Origin: an uncultured Lysobacteraceae bacterium
GTDB lineage: Bacteria; Pseudomonadota; Gammaproteobacteria; Xanthomonadales; Xanthomonadaceae
DNA length: 64,000 bases
Direction: 5' to 3'
Assembly: GCA_936911875.1 (NCBI GenBank)
Contig: CAKZGB010000020.1
Span: 39,155 to 103,154 of the forward strand
Made by a program: the position numbers and the translations under genes. The notes beneath the pieces are model-generated. The model worked only from the letters and a program-made list of their open reading frames with translations, was not told the origin of the DNA and did not search any database. Of this stretch, positions 8,818 to 17,553 are shown one piece after another (the first letter of the stretch is position 1; each line of letters opens with the position of its first letter).

Positions 8818-9560
8818 AGATCAGCGACGAGCCGGCCTTCGTTCTGCATGCCCGTGCGTGGCGTGAGAGCAGCCTGCTGGTCGAAGTTCTGTCCGCCAAC
8901 CATGGTCGTATCGGCATGGTCGCGCGTGGGGTGCAAAGTCCCAACCGGCAGGCCTTAAGAGCGGCCTTGCAGCCCTTGCAGTGGCTGCGGTTGGATCTGG
9001 ACTGGCGCGGCGAACTGGCCCGTCTGGTGCAGGCTGAAGCCGTCGATGTGGCTCCGCGTCTGAGCGGTGATGCCTTGCTCAGCGGCTTTTATCTCAACGA
9101 GCTGACCATGCGCCTGGTGCCGCGTGGCGAGCCGCAGCCCAATCTGTTTTTGGTGTACGCGCAAACGCGTCAGCGCCTGGCCGATCCTTCGGAATCTTTG
9201 GCTTGGACCTTGCGCCGTTTTGAGCGCGACTTGCTCGATGCCATCGGTGTTGGCTTTCCCTGGCATGTGGATCGCGATGGCGAGCCCTTGGATCCCGCCG
9301 CGCGGTACGTGGTCGATGTAGAGCAGGGCGCAATTAAAGTTCTGGCCGAACGCACGTCCGATGAGCGCCGTTTCAGTCCGTCCGGGCGGGCCTTGCTCAG
9401 TCTTGCTGCCGATGAGCTCCCGACCGATGAAGATCTGCAATCGCTGCGGATTCCGATGCGGGTCCTGCTGCAGCATCATTTGGGCGCCAGAGGCCTGAAA
9501 TCATGGGACATGCAGCGGCTGATGCGCCGTGGGTCCAACGCGTCGGGTGTGCGACAATAA
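8814..9560 (+). CDS. recO: DNA repair protein RecO
   Basis: 248 aa from a TTG start overlapping the end of era. The N-terminal OB fold is recognisable in AFVLHARAWRESSLLVEVLS and ARGVQSPNR. RecO works with RecR to load RecA on SSB-coated single-stranded DNA in gap repair. Family length is 230-250 aa. No cysteine zinc site is obvious in the C-terminal part. Confidence 0.93.
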   Translation: MKISDEPAFVLHARAWRESSLLVEVLSANHGRIGMVARGVQSPNRQALRAALQPLQWLRLDLDWRGELARLVQAEAVDVAPRLSGDALLSGFYLNELTMRLVPRGEPQPNLFLVYAQTRQRLADPSESLAWTLRRFERDLLDAIGVGFPWHVDRDGEPLDPAARYVVDVEQGAIKVLAERTSDERRFSPSGRALLSLAADELPTDEDLQSLRIPMRVLLQHHLGARGLKSWDMQRLMRRGSNASGVRQ

Positions 9561-9591
9561 GAGGCCGTTCGCTACTGTAAGTGTCTGAATT

Positions 9592-10911
9592 TTGGCGCGT
9601 TTTGACCTGACCCCATTTGAACTTGAAATCACCGGCATGACCCATGACGGCAAGGGCGTCGCCCGTCGTCCTGATGGCAAGGCCGTCTTTGTGACCGGCT
9701 CGCTGCCCGGCGAACGCGTCATGGTCCAGCAGACCGGCAAGAACCGCAATTTCGATGAGGCCAAATGCGTCGAAGTGCTGCAGGCATCTCCCGATCGTGT
9801 GGAGCCGCGTTGCCCGCATTTCGGTCTGTGCTCGGGTTGCACTTTGCAGCACCTGCGTCCTGACGCACAAATTCTTGCCAAGCAGGAAGTGCTGTTCGAC
9901 AACTTGCGCCGCATCGGCCACGTGCAGGAACAGACGCGTCTGCCGCCACTGACGGCCGATCTCTGGAACTATCGCCGCAAGGGCCGTTTCAGCGTACGCC
10001 GCGTTGAAAAGAAAGACAAAACGCTGGTCGGTTTTCGTGAAATGCAGGACTCGCGTTTCGTTGCCGAGATTCATACCTGTGACACCGTGCTGCCTTCGAT
10101 CAGTGCGCTGATTGCACCGCTGCAGCAACTGATCGATGGCCTGCAGGGTCGTCGCGATATTCCGCAAGTCGAATTCTGCGCGGGTGATCGCGCGTTGGCG
10201 CTGACCGTGCGTCATCTGCAACCGCTGTCCGGAGCCGACCGCCAAGCTTGGATTGATTTTGCCAAGACGCATTCGGTTTCGATTTTCCTGCAGCCTGCGG
10301 GCCCCACCAGCGTGAATGCGCTGTATCCCGAACACACCGACTTGAGCTTTGATTTACCGGCGTACAACGTCAGCCTGAAATTCAAACCGCTCGACTTTAT
10401 CCAGGTCAATGCGCGTCTCAATGAAAAGATGATTGATCGCGCACTGGAGTTGCTTGATCCGCAGCCCGAAGATCGCGTGCTGGATCTGTTCTGCGGTCTG
10501 GGCAATTTCACCTTGCCGCTCGCGACTAAAGTCGCCGAGGTAGTCGGTGTCGAAGGCGATGCTGTCCTCGTCGAAGCGGGCCGCGCCAATGCCGCACACA
10601 ACGGCCTGGAGAATGCGAAATTCCATGTCGCCAATCTGGCCGAGGACATGCGCCATCATCCGTGGATGAAGCAGCGCTTCAACAAGCTGCTGCTCGATCC
10701 GCCACGTTCGGGCGCCGACTTCTGTCTGACCCAGCTGGATCTGAGTGCGTTTGATCGCATCGTATACGTGAGTTGCCATCCGGCCTCGCTGGCGCGTGAT
10801 GCGGGTTATCTGGTCAACGAAAAGGGCTGGAAACTCAAGACCGCGGGCGTCATGGACATGTTTCCGCACACGGGTCACGTCGAATCCATCGCTCTGTTCG
10901 AACGGAGCTGA
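9592..10911 (+). CDS. rlmD: 23S rRNA (uracil-1939-C5)-methyltransferase RlmD
   Basis: 439 aa from TTG 9592; the nearby GTG at 9581 runs into a stop. An N-terminal TRAM domain (3-60) is followed by the iron-sulfur cysteines C74-x5-C80-x2-C83 and C163. The SAM-binding segment is VLDLFCGLGNFTLPLA and the catalytic cysteine lies in VYVSCHPASLARD. The enzyme makes m5U1939 in 23S rRNA. The next gene starts 2 bases after its stop. Confidence 0.95.
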   Translation: MARFDLTPFELEITGMTHDGKGVARRPDGKAVFVTGSLPGERVMVQQTGKNRNFDEAKCVEVLQASPDRVEPRCPHFGLCSGCTLQHLRPDAQILAKQEVLFDNLRRIGHVQEQTRLPPLTADLWNYRRKGRFSVRRVEKKDKTLVGFREMQDSRFVAEIHTCDTVLPSISALIAPLQQLIDGLQGRRDIPQVEFCAGDRALALTVRHLQPLSGADRQAWIDFAKTHSVSIFLQPAGPTSVNALYPEHTDLSFDLPAYNVSLKFKPLDFIQVNARLNEKMIDRALELLDPQPEDRVLDLFCGLGNFTLPLATKVAEVVGVEGDAVLVEAGRANAAHNGLENAKFHVANLAEDMRHHPWMKQRFNKLLLDPPRSGADFCLTQLDLSAFDRIVYVSCHPASLARDAGYLVNEKGWKLKTAGVMDMFPHTGHVESIALFERS

Positions 10912-10913
10912 TC

Positions 10914-11447
10914 ATGGGCATCGAAATCGAACGCAAGTTTCTGGTCAACGGCACGGCGTGGCAATCCCGCGTCAGTCGCCGCATCGAAATGACGCAAGCC
11001 TATCTCAACGATCTCAAGATGGTCGAGTCCGGCGAATTGCGCTCATCGGTGCGCGTGCGGATCGAAGACGATCGTGCCTTCCTCAATATCAAATCGGCGC
11101 AGCGTGGTGCCGCACGGCAGGAATTTGAATACGAGATTCCCTGCAGTGATGCGCGCGACTTGCTGAAGCTGTGTGTCGGCGGAGTGGTCGAGAAAACGCG
11201 TCATTGGGTGGAACATGACGGATTCCGCTGGGAGATCGATCAGTTTGCCGGTGACAACGAAGGCCTGGTCGTCGCCGAAATTGAACTCCCTAGTGAAGAC
11301 ACCGCCTTTGACTTGCCCGAGTGGGCAGGAGTCGAGGTCACGCAGCATCTTCGTTATTACAACTTGGCCTTGGCCGAATATCCGTTTCGTCAATGGACGG
11401 AACAGGAGCGCGCCGGCCCGCAAATTGGAGCAGTAGACGCATGCTGA
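10914..11447 (+). CDS. CYTH domain protein (tripolyphosphatase / class IV adenylate cyclase fold)
   Basis: 177 aa. It opens with the ExExK signature of the CYTH superfamily (MGIEIERKFLV). Charged strands typical of the triphosphate tunnel follow (SSVRVRIEDDRAFLNIKS, VEKTRHWVEHDGFRWEID, GLVVAEIELPSED). Small bacterial CYTH proteins mostly hydrolyse inorganic tripolyphosphate; adenylate cyclase activity is known for a few. The substrate cannot be decided from sequence. Its stop overlaps the nagZ start by 7 bases. Confidence 0.88.
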   Translation: MGIEIERKFLVNGTAWQSRVSRRIEMTQAYLNDLKMVESGELRSSVRVRIEDDRAFLNIKSAQRGAARQEFEYEIPCSDARDLLKLCVGGVVEKTRHWVEHDGFRWEIDQFAGDNEGLVVAEIELPSEDTAFDLPEWAGVEVTQHLRYYNLALAEYPFRQWTEQERAGPQIGAVDAC

Positions 11448-12421
11448 TTATCGGCGTCGCCGGAACCGAACTTACCGAGCAAGAGCGCGATTGGCTGCAG
11501 CATCCTGCCTGTGGTGGCGTGATCCTGTTTGCACGGAACTTCGAGTCGCGCGATCAGGTGATTGAACTGACCCGCGCCATTCGTGCCGCTGCACCGCAGC
11601 CGCAACTGATCTGCGTTGATCAGGAAGGCGGTCGCGTACAGCGTTTCCGTGAGGGCTTTAGCGCATTGCCGCCACTCGAGGTCTTTGCTTCGCGTCCCGA
11701 CGATACGGCGGCCGCAGCGGATCACGCGTGGCTGATGGCCTCCGAAATCCGCGCACTCGGCATGGACCTGAGCTTTGCGCCGGTGCTGGATTTAGGTCGT
11801 GGCAATCGGGCCATCGGTAATCGTGCTTTCTCTGCCGATCCGCAAGTCATTGCCCGTCTGGGCACGGCTTATATCGAGGGCCTGCACCGCGCCGATATGG
11901 CGGCAACGATCAAACATTTCCCGGGTCACGGTTCGGTGCTCGAAGACACGCACTTCGACACGGCCATTGATCCGCGCTCTTACGAAGAGATTCGTGAGCT
12001 CGACATGGTGCCGTTTGCACAAGCCATTCAAAACGGTGCCGATGCGGTCATGATGGCGCACGTCATCTACCCGCAAGTCTCCGAGGATCCGGCCGGCTAC
12101 AGTACGCGTTGGATTCGCGACATTCTGCGTGGTGAGCTGGGCTTTAACGGCGTCGTGTTCTCCGATGACATCGGCATGGCCGCAGCGCATTCAACCGGTG
12201 GTGTGGCCTCGCGCATCCATGCGCATCTCGATGCCGGCTGCGATGTGGTCCTGGTCTGTCACCCCGAGCTCGTACCCGAGGCTCTCATCGCGATGCAGGG
12301 CCGCACCCTGCTCCCTGAAGTCCTGCAACCCTTGCTCCGTTCGCCGGAGCCGCACTGGCAAGATCTCACCGCATCCAAGTCCTATCAGGACATCCGCCAA
12401 CTCGTGGAATCTCTGGCATGA
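11441..12421 (+). CDS. nagZ: beta-N-acetylhexosaminidase NagZ
   Basis: 326 aa from ATG 11441, where family similarity begins (MLIIGVAGTELTEQERDWL); a longer upstream frame only shadows the CYTH gene. The GH3 NagZ hallmark KHFPGHGSVLEDTHFD carries the catalytic histidine, and FSDDIGMAAA supplies the aspartate nucleophile. NagZ removes GlcNAc from anhydro-muropeptides in cytoplasmic peptidoglycan recycling. Its stop overlaps the hpt ATG (ATGA). Confidence 0.95.
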   Translation: MLIIGVAGTELTEQERDWLQHPACGGVILFARNFESRDQVIELTRAIRAAAPQPQLICVDQEGGRVQRFREGFSALPPLEVFASRPDDTAAAADHAWLMASEIRALGMDLSFAPVLDLGRGNRAIGNRAFSADPQVIARLGTAYIEGLHRADMAATIKHFPGHGSVLEDTHFDTAIDPRSYEEIRELDMVPFAQAIQNGADAVMMAHVIYPQVSEDPAGYSTRWIRDILRGELGFNGVVFSDDIGMAAAHSTGGVASRIHAHLDAGCDVVLVCHPELVPEALIAMQGRTLLPEVLQPLLRSPEPHWQDLTASKSYQDIRQLVESLA

Positions 12422-12975
12422 ACACAAAACATCCCCTGAGCGAGGCGCTGCCCCGTTCGGAAATCGTTGTCGACCGCGACACCATCCATGCCGGCATTCA
12501 GCGCATCGCCGCGCAAATCGTCAATGACTATCAGGACGAAGTGCCAATCATGCTGACTGTTCTGCACGGCGGTCTGCCGTTCGCAGCGTTCCTGTCGATG
12601 GCGGTAGGCGATCTGGGTCTCGATATGCGCTACGACTACGTGCATGCCACCCGCTATCGCGGCGAAACCCGCGGCAGCGATTTGGTGTGGAAGGCCAAGC
12701 CGACCGCCGACGTTGCCGGCCGTCGCGTGCTGCTGACCGATGACATTCTCGACGAAGGCCTGACCTTGCTCGCGGTGCGTGACTGGCTGCTGGAGCAGGG
12801 CGCCAAAGACGTGCGCATTGCGGCGCTGTCCGTCAAGAATCACGATCGCGCCGTGCCCGGACTCAAGGCCGATTATGTTGCGGTCGAGGTGCCGGACCGG
12901 TACGTGTTCGGATTCGGTATGGACTACTATGAGCAGGGCCGGAATCTGCCGGACATTTGGGCACTGAAGGAATAA
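12418..12975 (+). CDS. hpt: hypoxanthine-guanine phosphoribosyltransferase
   Basis: 185 aa type I phosphoribosyltransferase. The PRPP-binding loop is RVLLTDDILDEGLTL; the pyrophosphate-binding LHGGLPFAAFL and the flexible loop YRGETRGS are also present. It salvages hypoxanthine and guanine to IMP and GMP. Followed 5 bases later by an MTIP-type phosphorylase that releases hypoxanthine from methylthioinosine, so the two genes likely form a salvage pair. Confidence 0.9.
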   Translation: MNTKHPLSEALPRSEIVVDRDTIHAGIQRIAAQIVNDYQDEVPIMLTVLHGGLPFAAFLSMAVGDLGLDMRYDYVHATRYRGETRGSDLVWKAKPTADVAGRRVLLTDDILDEGLTLLAVRDWLLEQGAKDVRIAALSVKNHDRAVPGLKADYVAVEVPDRYVFGFGMDYYEQGRNLPDIWALKE

Positions 12976-12980
12976 GCGGT

Positions 12981-13745
12981 ATGAGCGACGATTCAATCCA
13001 ACTGGCAGTCATCGGCGGCACCGGTATCTACGGTCTGGCCGAACTTGTCGACATGACCACCGAGCTGCCGCTGACCGACTACGGCGATCCTTCGGGTCCT
13101 GTGCGCGTGGGTCGTCTGCAGGAGGGCGGTGCCCGCATTGCCTTCATGGCGCGTCATGGCGAAGCGCATTCCGTTCCGCCGCACCGTATCAACTACCGTG
13201 CCAATCTCGCAGCGCTCAAGTCATTGGGCGTGCAGCGTGTGCTGGCGCTCAACACTGTGGGCGGCATCACTGAAGATTACGGTCCCGGCGTGCTGGGCTG
13301 CCCGCACGATCTGATCGATTACACCTGGGGTCGCATCTCCACCATTTGCGAAGAGCCGGGCGTTGAAGTCATTCACGTCGATTTCGGTGAACCGTATTGC
13401 CGCTCGCTGCGTCAGTCCGTGCTGCAGGCATCGACGCGTGCCGGTGTTGCGGTGATCGATGGCGGTGTTTACGGTGCGACGCAAGGCCCGCGTCTGGAAA
13501 CGCGCGCAGAGATTGCCCGCATGCGCCGCGACGGTTGCGATCTGGTCGGCATGACCGGCATGCCCGAGGCCGGTATCGCACGCGAACTGGGCTTGGATTA
13601 TGCGTGTCTGGCCATTGTCGCCAACTGGGCCGCAGGTGCGGGCCCCGATGTCGACGAAGTCATCACCCTTGATGATGTGCTCGCCAACGTCGCGGCCGCT
13701 ACGGCCGATGTCGCCAAAATCCTGCACGCACTGACGGCCCAATAA
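12981..13745 (+). CDS. mtnP: S-methyl-5'-thioinosine (or 5'-methylthioadenosine) phosphorylase
   Basis: 254 aa from ATG 12981; an in-frame upstream ATG at 12957 lies inside hpt and is less likely. Purine nucleoside phosphorylase family features: IGGTGIYGL at the N-terminus (phosphate binding), FMARHGEAHSVPPHRINYRA, and GMTGMPEAGIARELGLDYA. In Pseudomonas and relatives this type prefers methylthioinosine, yielding hypoxanthine and methylthioribose-1-phosphate. Placement after hpt fits that role; MTA phosphorylase is the alternative. Confidence 0.85.
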   Translation: MSDDSIQLAVIGGTGIYGLAELVDMTTELPLTDYGDPSGPVRVGRLQEGGARIAFMARHGEAHSVPPHRINYRANLAALKSLGVQRVLALNTVGGITEDYGPGVLGCPHDLIDYTWGRISTICEEPGVEVIHVDFGEPYCRSLRQSVLQASTRAGVAVIDGGVYGATQGPRLETRAEIARMRRDGCDLVGMTGMPEAGIARELGLDYACLAIVANWAAGAGPDVDEVITLDDVLANVAAATADVAKILHALTAQ

Positions 13746-13756
13746 TCCGGGCCGTC
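13733..13756 (+). terminator. weak hairpin at the end of the mtnP operon
   Basis: GACGGCCC (13733-13740) pairs with GGGCCGTC (13749-13756) across the mtnP stop codon. Only TTA follows, so termination would be inefficient; it lies between convergent operons. Confidence 0.45.
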
Positions 13757-13773
13757 TTAGGGCGAGTTCTAAC

Positions 13774-15555
13774 TCAGGACTCCGTCGCCATAAACTGCAG
13801 CGCGGCAAGATCGGCATAAAGGCCGCCTTCGGCCAGCAGCGAATCGTGCGTGCCGATAGCCGTAATCGTGCCCTGATCCATCACCACAATGCGATCCGAA
13901 TTGCGGACGGTGGCAAGACGGTGGGCAATGACCAGCGACGTGCGATTGGCCATCAGATGTTCCAGCGCTTCCTGCACGGCACGTTCGCTTTGCGCGTCGA
14001 GCGCACTGGTGGCTTCATCGAGCAGCAGAATCGGCGCATCTTTCAGGATGGCGCGTGCGATGGCCACACGTTGCTGCTGACCGCCGGACAAGCGCGCACC
14101 GCGTTCACCCAGCAAGGTGTTGAATCCTTCGGGCAGGGCCTCGATAAATTCCAGTGCATTGGCGGCGCGGGCGGCGGCGATCACTTCGTCATCAGTGGCA
14201 TCAAGACGGCCGTAACGGATATTGTCCATTACCGAGGCTGCAAACAGGCTCGGCGACTGCGACACCAGTGCAATGTTTTCGCGCAGCGATTGCAGGGTGA
14301 CACTGCGGATGTCCTTGCCGTCCACGGCGATCTCGCCGGCGGTGGGATCGTAGAAACGCATCAGCAGATTGAGTACGGTGGTCTTACCCGCACCCGATGG
14401 GCCCACCAGCGCCACGCGTTCACCCGGTCGGATATGCAAATCAAATCCGTGGATGGCCGGACGGTCGCTGCGACTGGCGTACTCGAACCGAACATTGCGG
14501 AACTGCAGATCACCGCGTACGGACTCGAGTCGCGCATTGCCCGTGTCCTGCACGGCGGCCGGCGTCTCCAGCAATTCCGAGATGCGGCTCATGCCACCAC
14601 CGGCCTTCTGCAGTTCATTCCAGACCTCGGCCAATGCCCCAACCGAACCCGCGCCGATGATGGCGTAGAACAGGAACTGGGCCAGGGTGCCGCCGGACAT
14701 GTGACCTTGCGTAACGTCATTCGCGCCCAGCCACAGCACGGCAATGATCGAGCAGAACACCAGCAGCATGACCAGTGCAGTCACCAGCGATTGTGTGGTG
14801 ATGCGCTTGCGCGCGGTACGGACCGCCAGATCCATCGACTCGGTGTAGCGGCCGCGCTCGTAATTTTCGCGTGTATTGGATTGGACCGTGGCGACACCTT
14901 GCAGTGTTTCGGTTGCCAGCGAGTTGGCATCACCGATGCGGTCCTGGCTTAGGCGCGAGGCTTTGGCCAAGGTCCGGCCGGCAAACACAATCGGCAGCAC
15001 GGCCAGCGGAATGCCGATCAGGGTATAGGCAGCGAGGCGCGGACTGGTGACGAACAACATCGCCAGCGAACCGAACACCGTGACCAGAGAGCGCAGCGCC
15101 ACAGAGATTGTGGAGCCGATGACACTGCGCAGCAGCTCGGCGTCGGCGGTGAGGCGCGAGATCAGATCGCCGCTGCGGTGCCGATCGTGAAAGGCCAGAT
15201 CCATGCCGATCAGATGCGAGTACAGCTGCTTGCGCAGATCGCCGACCGTGCGCTCACCTAGCAACGAAATAAAGTAAAAGCGAATGGCGGTGCCGATGGC
15301 CATGATGATGGCAACGGCAACGGCAAACACAAAGGCCTTGTTGGTATGCGCCATCGACGCGCCCAAGCCCTGATCAATGATGCGACGCGCAGCCACCGGC
15401 AAGGTCAGTGTGGCCGAGCTGGTTACAGCGAGTGCCAGCAACCAGCCAATCAGCAGTCCTTTGTGACGACTGAGCAGGGGTGTGACGCCGCGCAGGCTCT
15501 TAAACACTTCAGAGCGGCTCAGCTTTGCGGATTGTTTCTCTTCAGTCATCTTCAT
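13774..15555 (-). CDS. ABC exporter, permease fused to ATPase (MsbA/BmrA-like)
   Basis: 593 aa half-transporter. Six membrane helices fill about 25-310. The nucleotide-binding domain has Walker A GPSGAGKTT, signature LSGGQQQRVAIARA, Walker B ILLLDEATSALD and the H-loop histidine in LVIAHRLATVR. Such exporters move lipids or drugs outward; the substrate is unknown. The ATG lies inside the last codons of yigZ (14-base overlap), so it is expressed from the xseA-led operon. True MsbA normally neighbours lpxK, which is absent here. Confidence 0.88.
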   Translation of the reverse strand: MKMTEEKQSAKLSRSEVFKSLRGVTPLLSRHKGLLIGWLLALAVTSSATLTLPVAARRIIDQGLGASMAHTNKAFVFAVAVAIIMAIGTAIRFYFISLLGERTVGDLRKQLYSHLIGMDLAFHDRHRSGDLISRLTADAELLRSVIGSTISVALRSLVTVFGSLAMLFVTSPRLAAYTLIGIPLAVLPIVFAGRTLAKASRLSQDRIGDANSLATETLQGVATVQSNTRENYERGRYTESMDLAVRTARKRITTQSLVTALVMLLVFCSIIAVLWLGANDVTQGHMSGGTLAQFLFYAIIGAGSVGALAEVWNELQKAGGGMSRISELLETPAAVQDTGNARLESVRGDLQFRNVRFEYASRSDRPAIHGFDLHIRPGERVALVGPSGAGKTTVLNLLMRFYDPTAGEIAVDGKDIRSVTLQSLRENIALVSQSPSLFAASVMDNIRYGRLDATDDEVIAAARAANALEFIEALPEGFNTLLGERGARLSGGQQQRVAIARAILKDAPILLLDEATSALDAQSERAVQEALEHLMANRTSLVIAHRLATVRNSDRIVVMDQGTITAIGTHDSLLAEGGLYADLAALQFMATES

Positions 15556-16129
15556 TCCAAATCAATTGACCGCGGGTGGCATCGGTGAGCGCCGTGTGCA
15601 ACGTCTCAAACCGGTCTGCCGGAACATCGACGTGCCACAGAACGCCTTGCGGTTGCCACTGCTCGTCGCGCTTGTGCGCGCCGTGTTGCTCCAGTAAGGC
15701 ATGAGCCGGTCCCAAATACTCGAAACCCAGCTCCAGCCGAAAGCTCTTGCGTAAGACAATGGGGTCGCGCGGTGCCGTTCGCAAGCACTCAGCCGCCGTG
15801 CCGCCGTACGCACGCACCAGCCCACCAACGCCCAGCTTGGTGCCGCCGTACCATCGGATCACCAGACAGACCACACGATCCAGTCCCTGGCCCTCAATGG
15901 CCGACAGGATCGGACGTCCGGCGCTACCGCCGGGTTCGCCATCGTCATTGAAACGATACAGCCCGCCTATCTTGTACGCCCAACAGTTGTGCGTGGCATC
16001 CGCAACCTGCACGCCTCGTAACCATTCGAGCGCTTCTTCGGGCGAGGTCACCGGCACGGCAATGGCCAGAAACCGACTGCCTTTAATGTCCTGTTCGAAG
16101 CGCGCCTCGGCGCTTAACGTTTCTGCCAT
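15542..16129 (-). CDS. yigZ: YigZ/IMPACT family protein
   Basis: 195 aa. The UPF0029 signature RWYGGTKLGVGGLVRAYGG and the upstream SKFLAIA-like segment GSRFLAIAVPV identify the IMPACT family; DDGEPGGSAGRPIL is also diagnostic. The eukaryotic member is a translation regulator, while the bacterial role is poorly defined. Overlaps the aldehyde dehydrogenase stop at its 5' end and the ABC exporter start at its 3' end. Confidence 0.92.
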   Translation of the reverse strand: MAETLSAEARFEQDIKGSRFLAIAVPVTSPEEALEWLRGVQVADATHNCWAYKIGGLYRFNDDGEPGGSAGRPILSAIEGQGLDRVVCLVIRWYGGTKLGVGGLVRAYGGTAAECLRTAPRDPIVLRKSFRLELGFEYLGPAHALLEQHGAHKRDEQWQPQGVLWHVDVPADRFETLHTALTDATRGQLIWNEDD

Positions 16130-17553
16130 CAGTCACGCATCAGCAGCAAGCGCGGCCGGGTCATCTCACGAATCGCGTAGGGCACGCCTTCTAAACCGCA
16201 GCCGGAACGCTTCACGCCGCCATAGGGCATGTGGTCAACGCGAATGCTGGGCACGTCGCCGATGACCACACCACCGACATCCAACTCATTCCAAGCCTGC
16301 ATGGCATGATCACGGCGCGCGGTGAACACGCCGGCCTGCAAACCATAGTCCGAGGCATTAACGGTCTGCAATGCCTGCGAGAAATCCGAGAACGATTCGA
16401 TGCACACCAGCGGGCCGAACACTTCCTCACGCCAGGCGAGCTGATCGTGCGGTACGTTCTCGAGCAAGTGTGCCGGCAGCATGCGGCCCTTACGCTCTCC
16501 GCCCGCCAGTAAACCGGCACCTGCCTTACGCGCATCGCGAATCCATGTTTCCACGCGTTCTGCGGCCTGTTCATCGATCATCGGTCCGATCGTGACCGTC
16601 GAGAATTTGGGGTTACCCATCTTCAGCGACTTCACCTTGGCCCGCAGGCGTCGACGCAATCCGGGATAGATGGACTCGTGAACCAGCAACCGTTGCACGC
16701 TAATGCAGCTCTGACCGCTCTGGTAATAACCGCCGAATACCAGACGATCAACTACTCGATCCAACTCCATGCCCGGATCCGCATCGACAATGCATGCGGC
16801 ATTGCCACCGAGCTCCAGCGTCACAGCCTTGCGGCCGGCCTCGGCTTTCAGTGACCAGCCGACTTGGCCGCCGGTAAAGCTCAACATATCGATGCGATCA
16901 TCCTCAACCAACGCTTGCGCCTGATCGACCGGGCAGGGCAGAACCGAGAAGGCACCCTTTGGAAGGTCCGTGGCAGCAAGCACTTCGGCAATGATCAAGG
17001 CGCCGACAGGTGTCTTGTCCGAAGGCTTGAGCACAAACGGACAGCCGGCAGCAATCGCGGGCGCGACCTTGTGGGCCACCAGATTGAGCGGGAAATTAAA
17101 GGGCGTAATAAAGCTCAGTACGCCCAGCGGCACGCGACGAGTGACGGCCGTGAGACCCATCGCACGCGGCGAGACCTGCATGTCCATCTGTTCGCCGTCG
17201 ATGCGCGTGGCCTCGCCGGCGGCGATACGGAACGTGTCGATCAGACGATCGACCTCGACGCGCGCATCTTTGATCGGTTTGCCGGCCTCAATGCAAAGTG
17301 CTTGCGCGAGCTCCTCATGGCGGCGCTCAAACGCACTCACACACTGCAACAGGATCTCGGCCCGCTTGTACGAAGGCAGGGCGGCCATCTCGGACTTGGC
17401 CGCAACGGCTGCAGCAATCGCGCGATCCACCATTTTGGCGTCGGCCATGGCCACATGACTGACCACTTCACCGGAGTATTTATCGGTAACGGCCAGGCGC
17501 GCCTTGGTGCGCACAGGACGTCCGGCCAGATACAGGGGGTAGGAGCGCTTCAT
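16129..17553 (-). CDS. NAD(P)-dependent aldehyde dehydrogenase
   Basis: 474 aa ALDH superfamily enzyme. The catalytic glutamate lies in VTLELGGNAA and the cysteine in GQSCISVQRLLV; TPFNFPLNLVAHKVAPA is the coenzyme-domain signature. Best resemblance is to the lactaldehyde / non-phosphorylating glyceraldehyde-3-phosphate / phosphonoacetaldehyde group. The substrate is not decidable and the neighbours (xseA, yigZ) give no metabolic hint. Four-base overlap with xseA. Confidence 0.9.
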   Translation of the reverse strand: MKRSYPLYLAGRPVRTKARLAVTDKYSGEVVSHVAMADAKMVDRAIAAAVAAKSEMAALPSYKRAEILLQCVSAFERRHEELAQALCIEAGKPIKDARVEVDRLIDTFRIAAGEATRIDGEQMDMQVSPRAMGLTAVTRRVPLGVLSFITPFNFPLNLVAHKVAPAIAAGCPFVLKPSDKTPVGALIIAEVLAATDLPKGAFSVLPCPVDQAQALVEDDRIDMLSFTGGQVGWSLKAEAGRKAVTLELGGNAACIVDADPGMELDRVVDRLVFGGYYQSGQSCISVQRLLVHESIYPGLRRRLRAKVKSLKMGNPKFSTVTIGPMIDEQAAERVETWIRDARKAGAGLLAGGERKGRMLPAHLLENVPHDQLAWREEVFGPLVCIESFSDFSQALQTVNASDYGLQAGVFTARRDHAMQAWNELDVGGVVIGDVPSIRVDHMPYGGVKRSGCGLEGVPYAIREMTRPRLLLMRD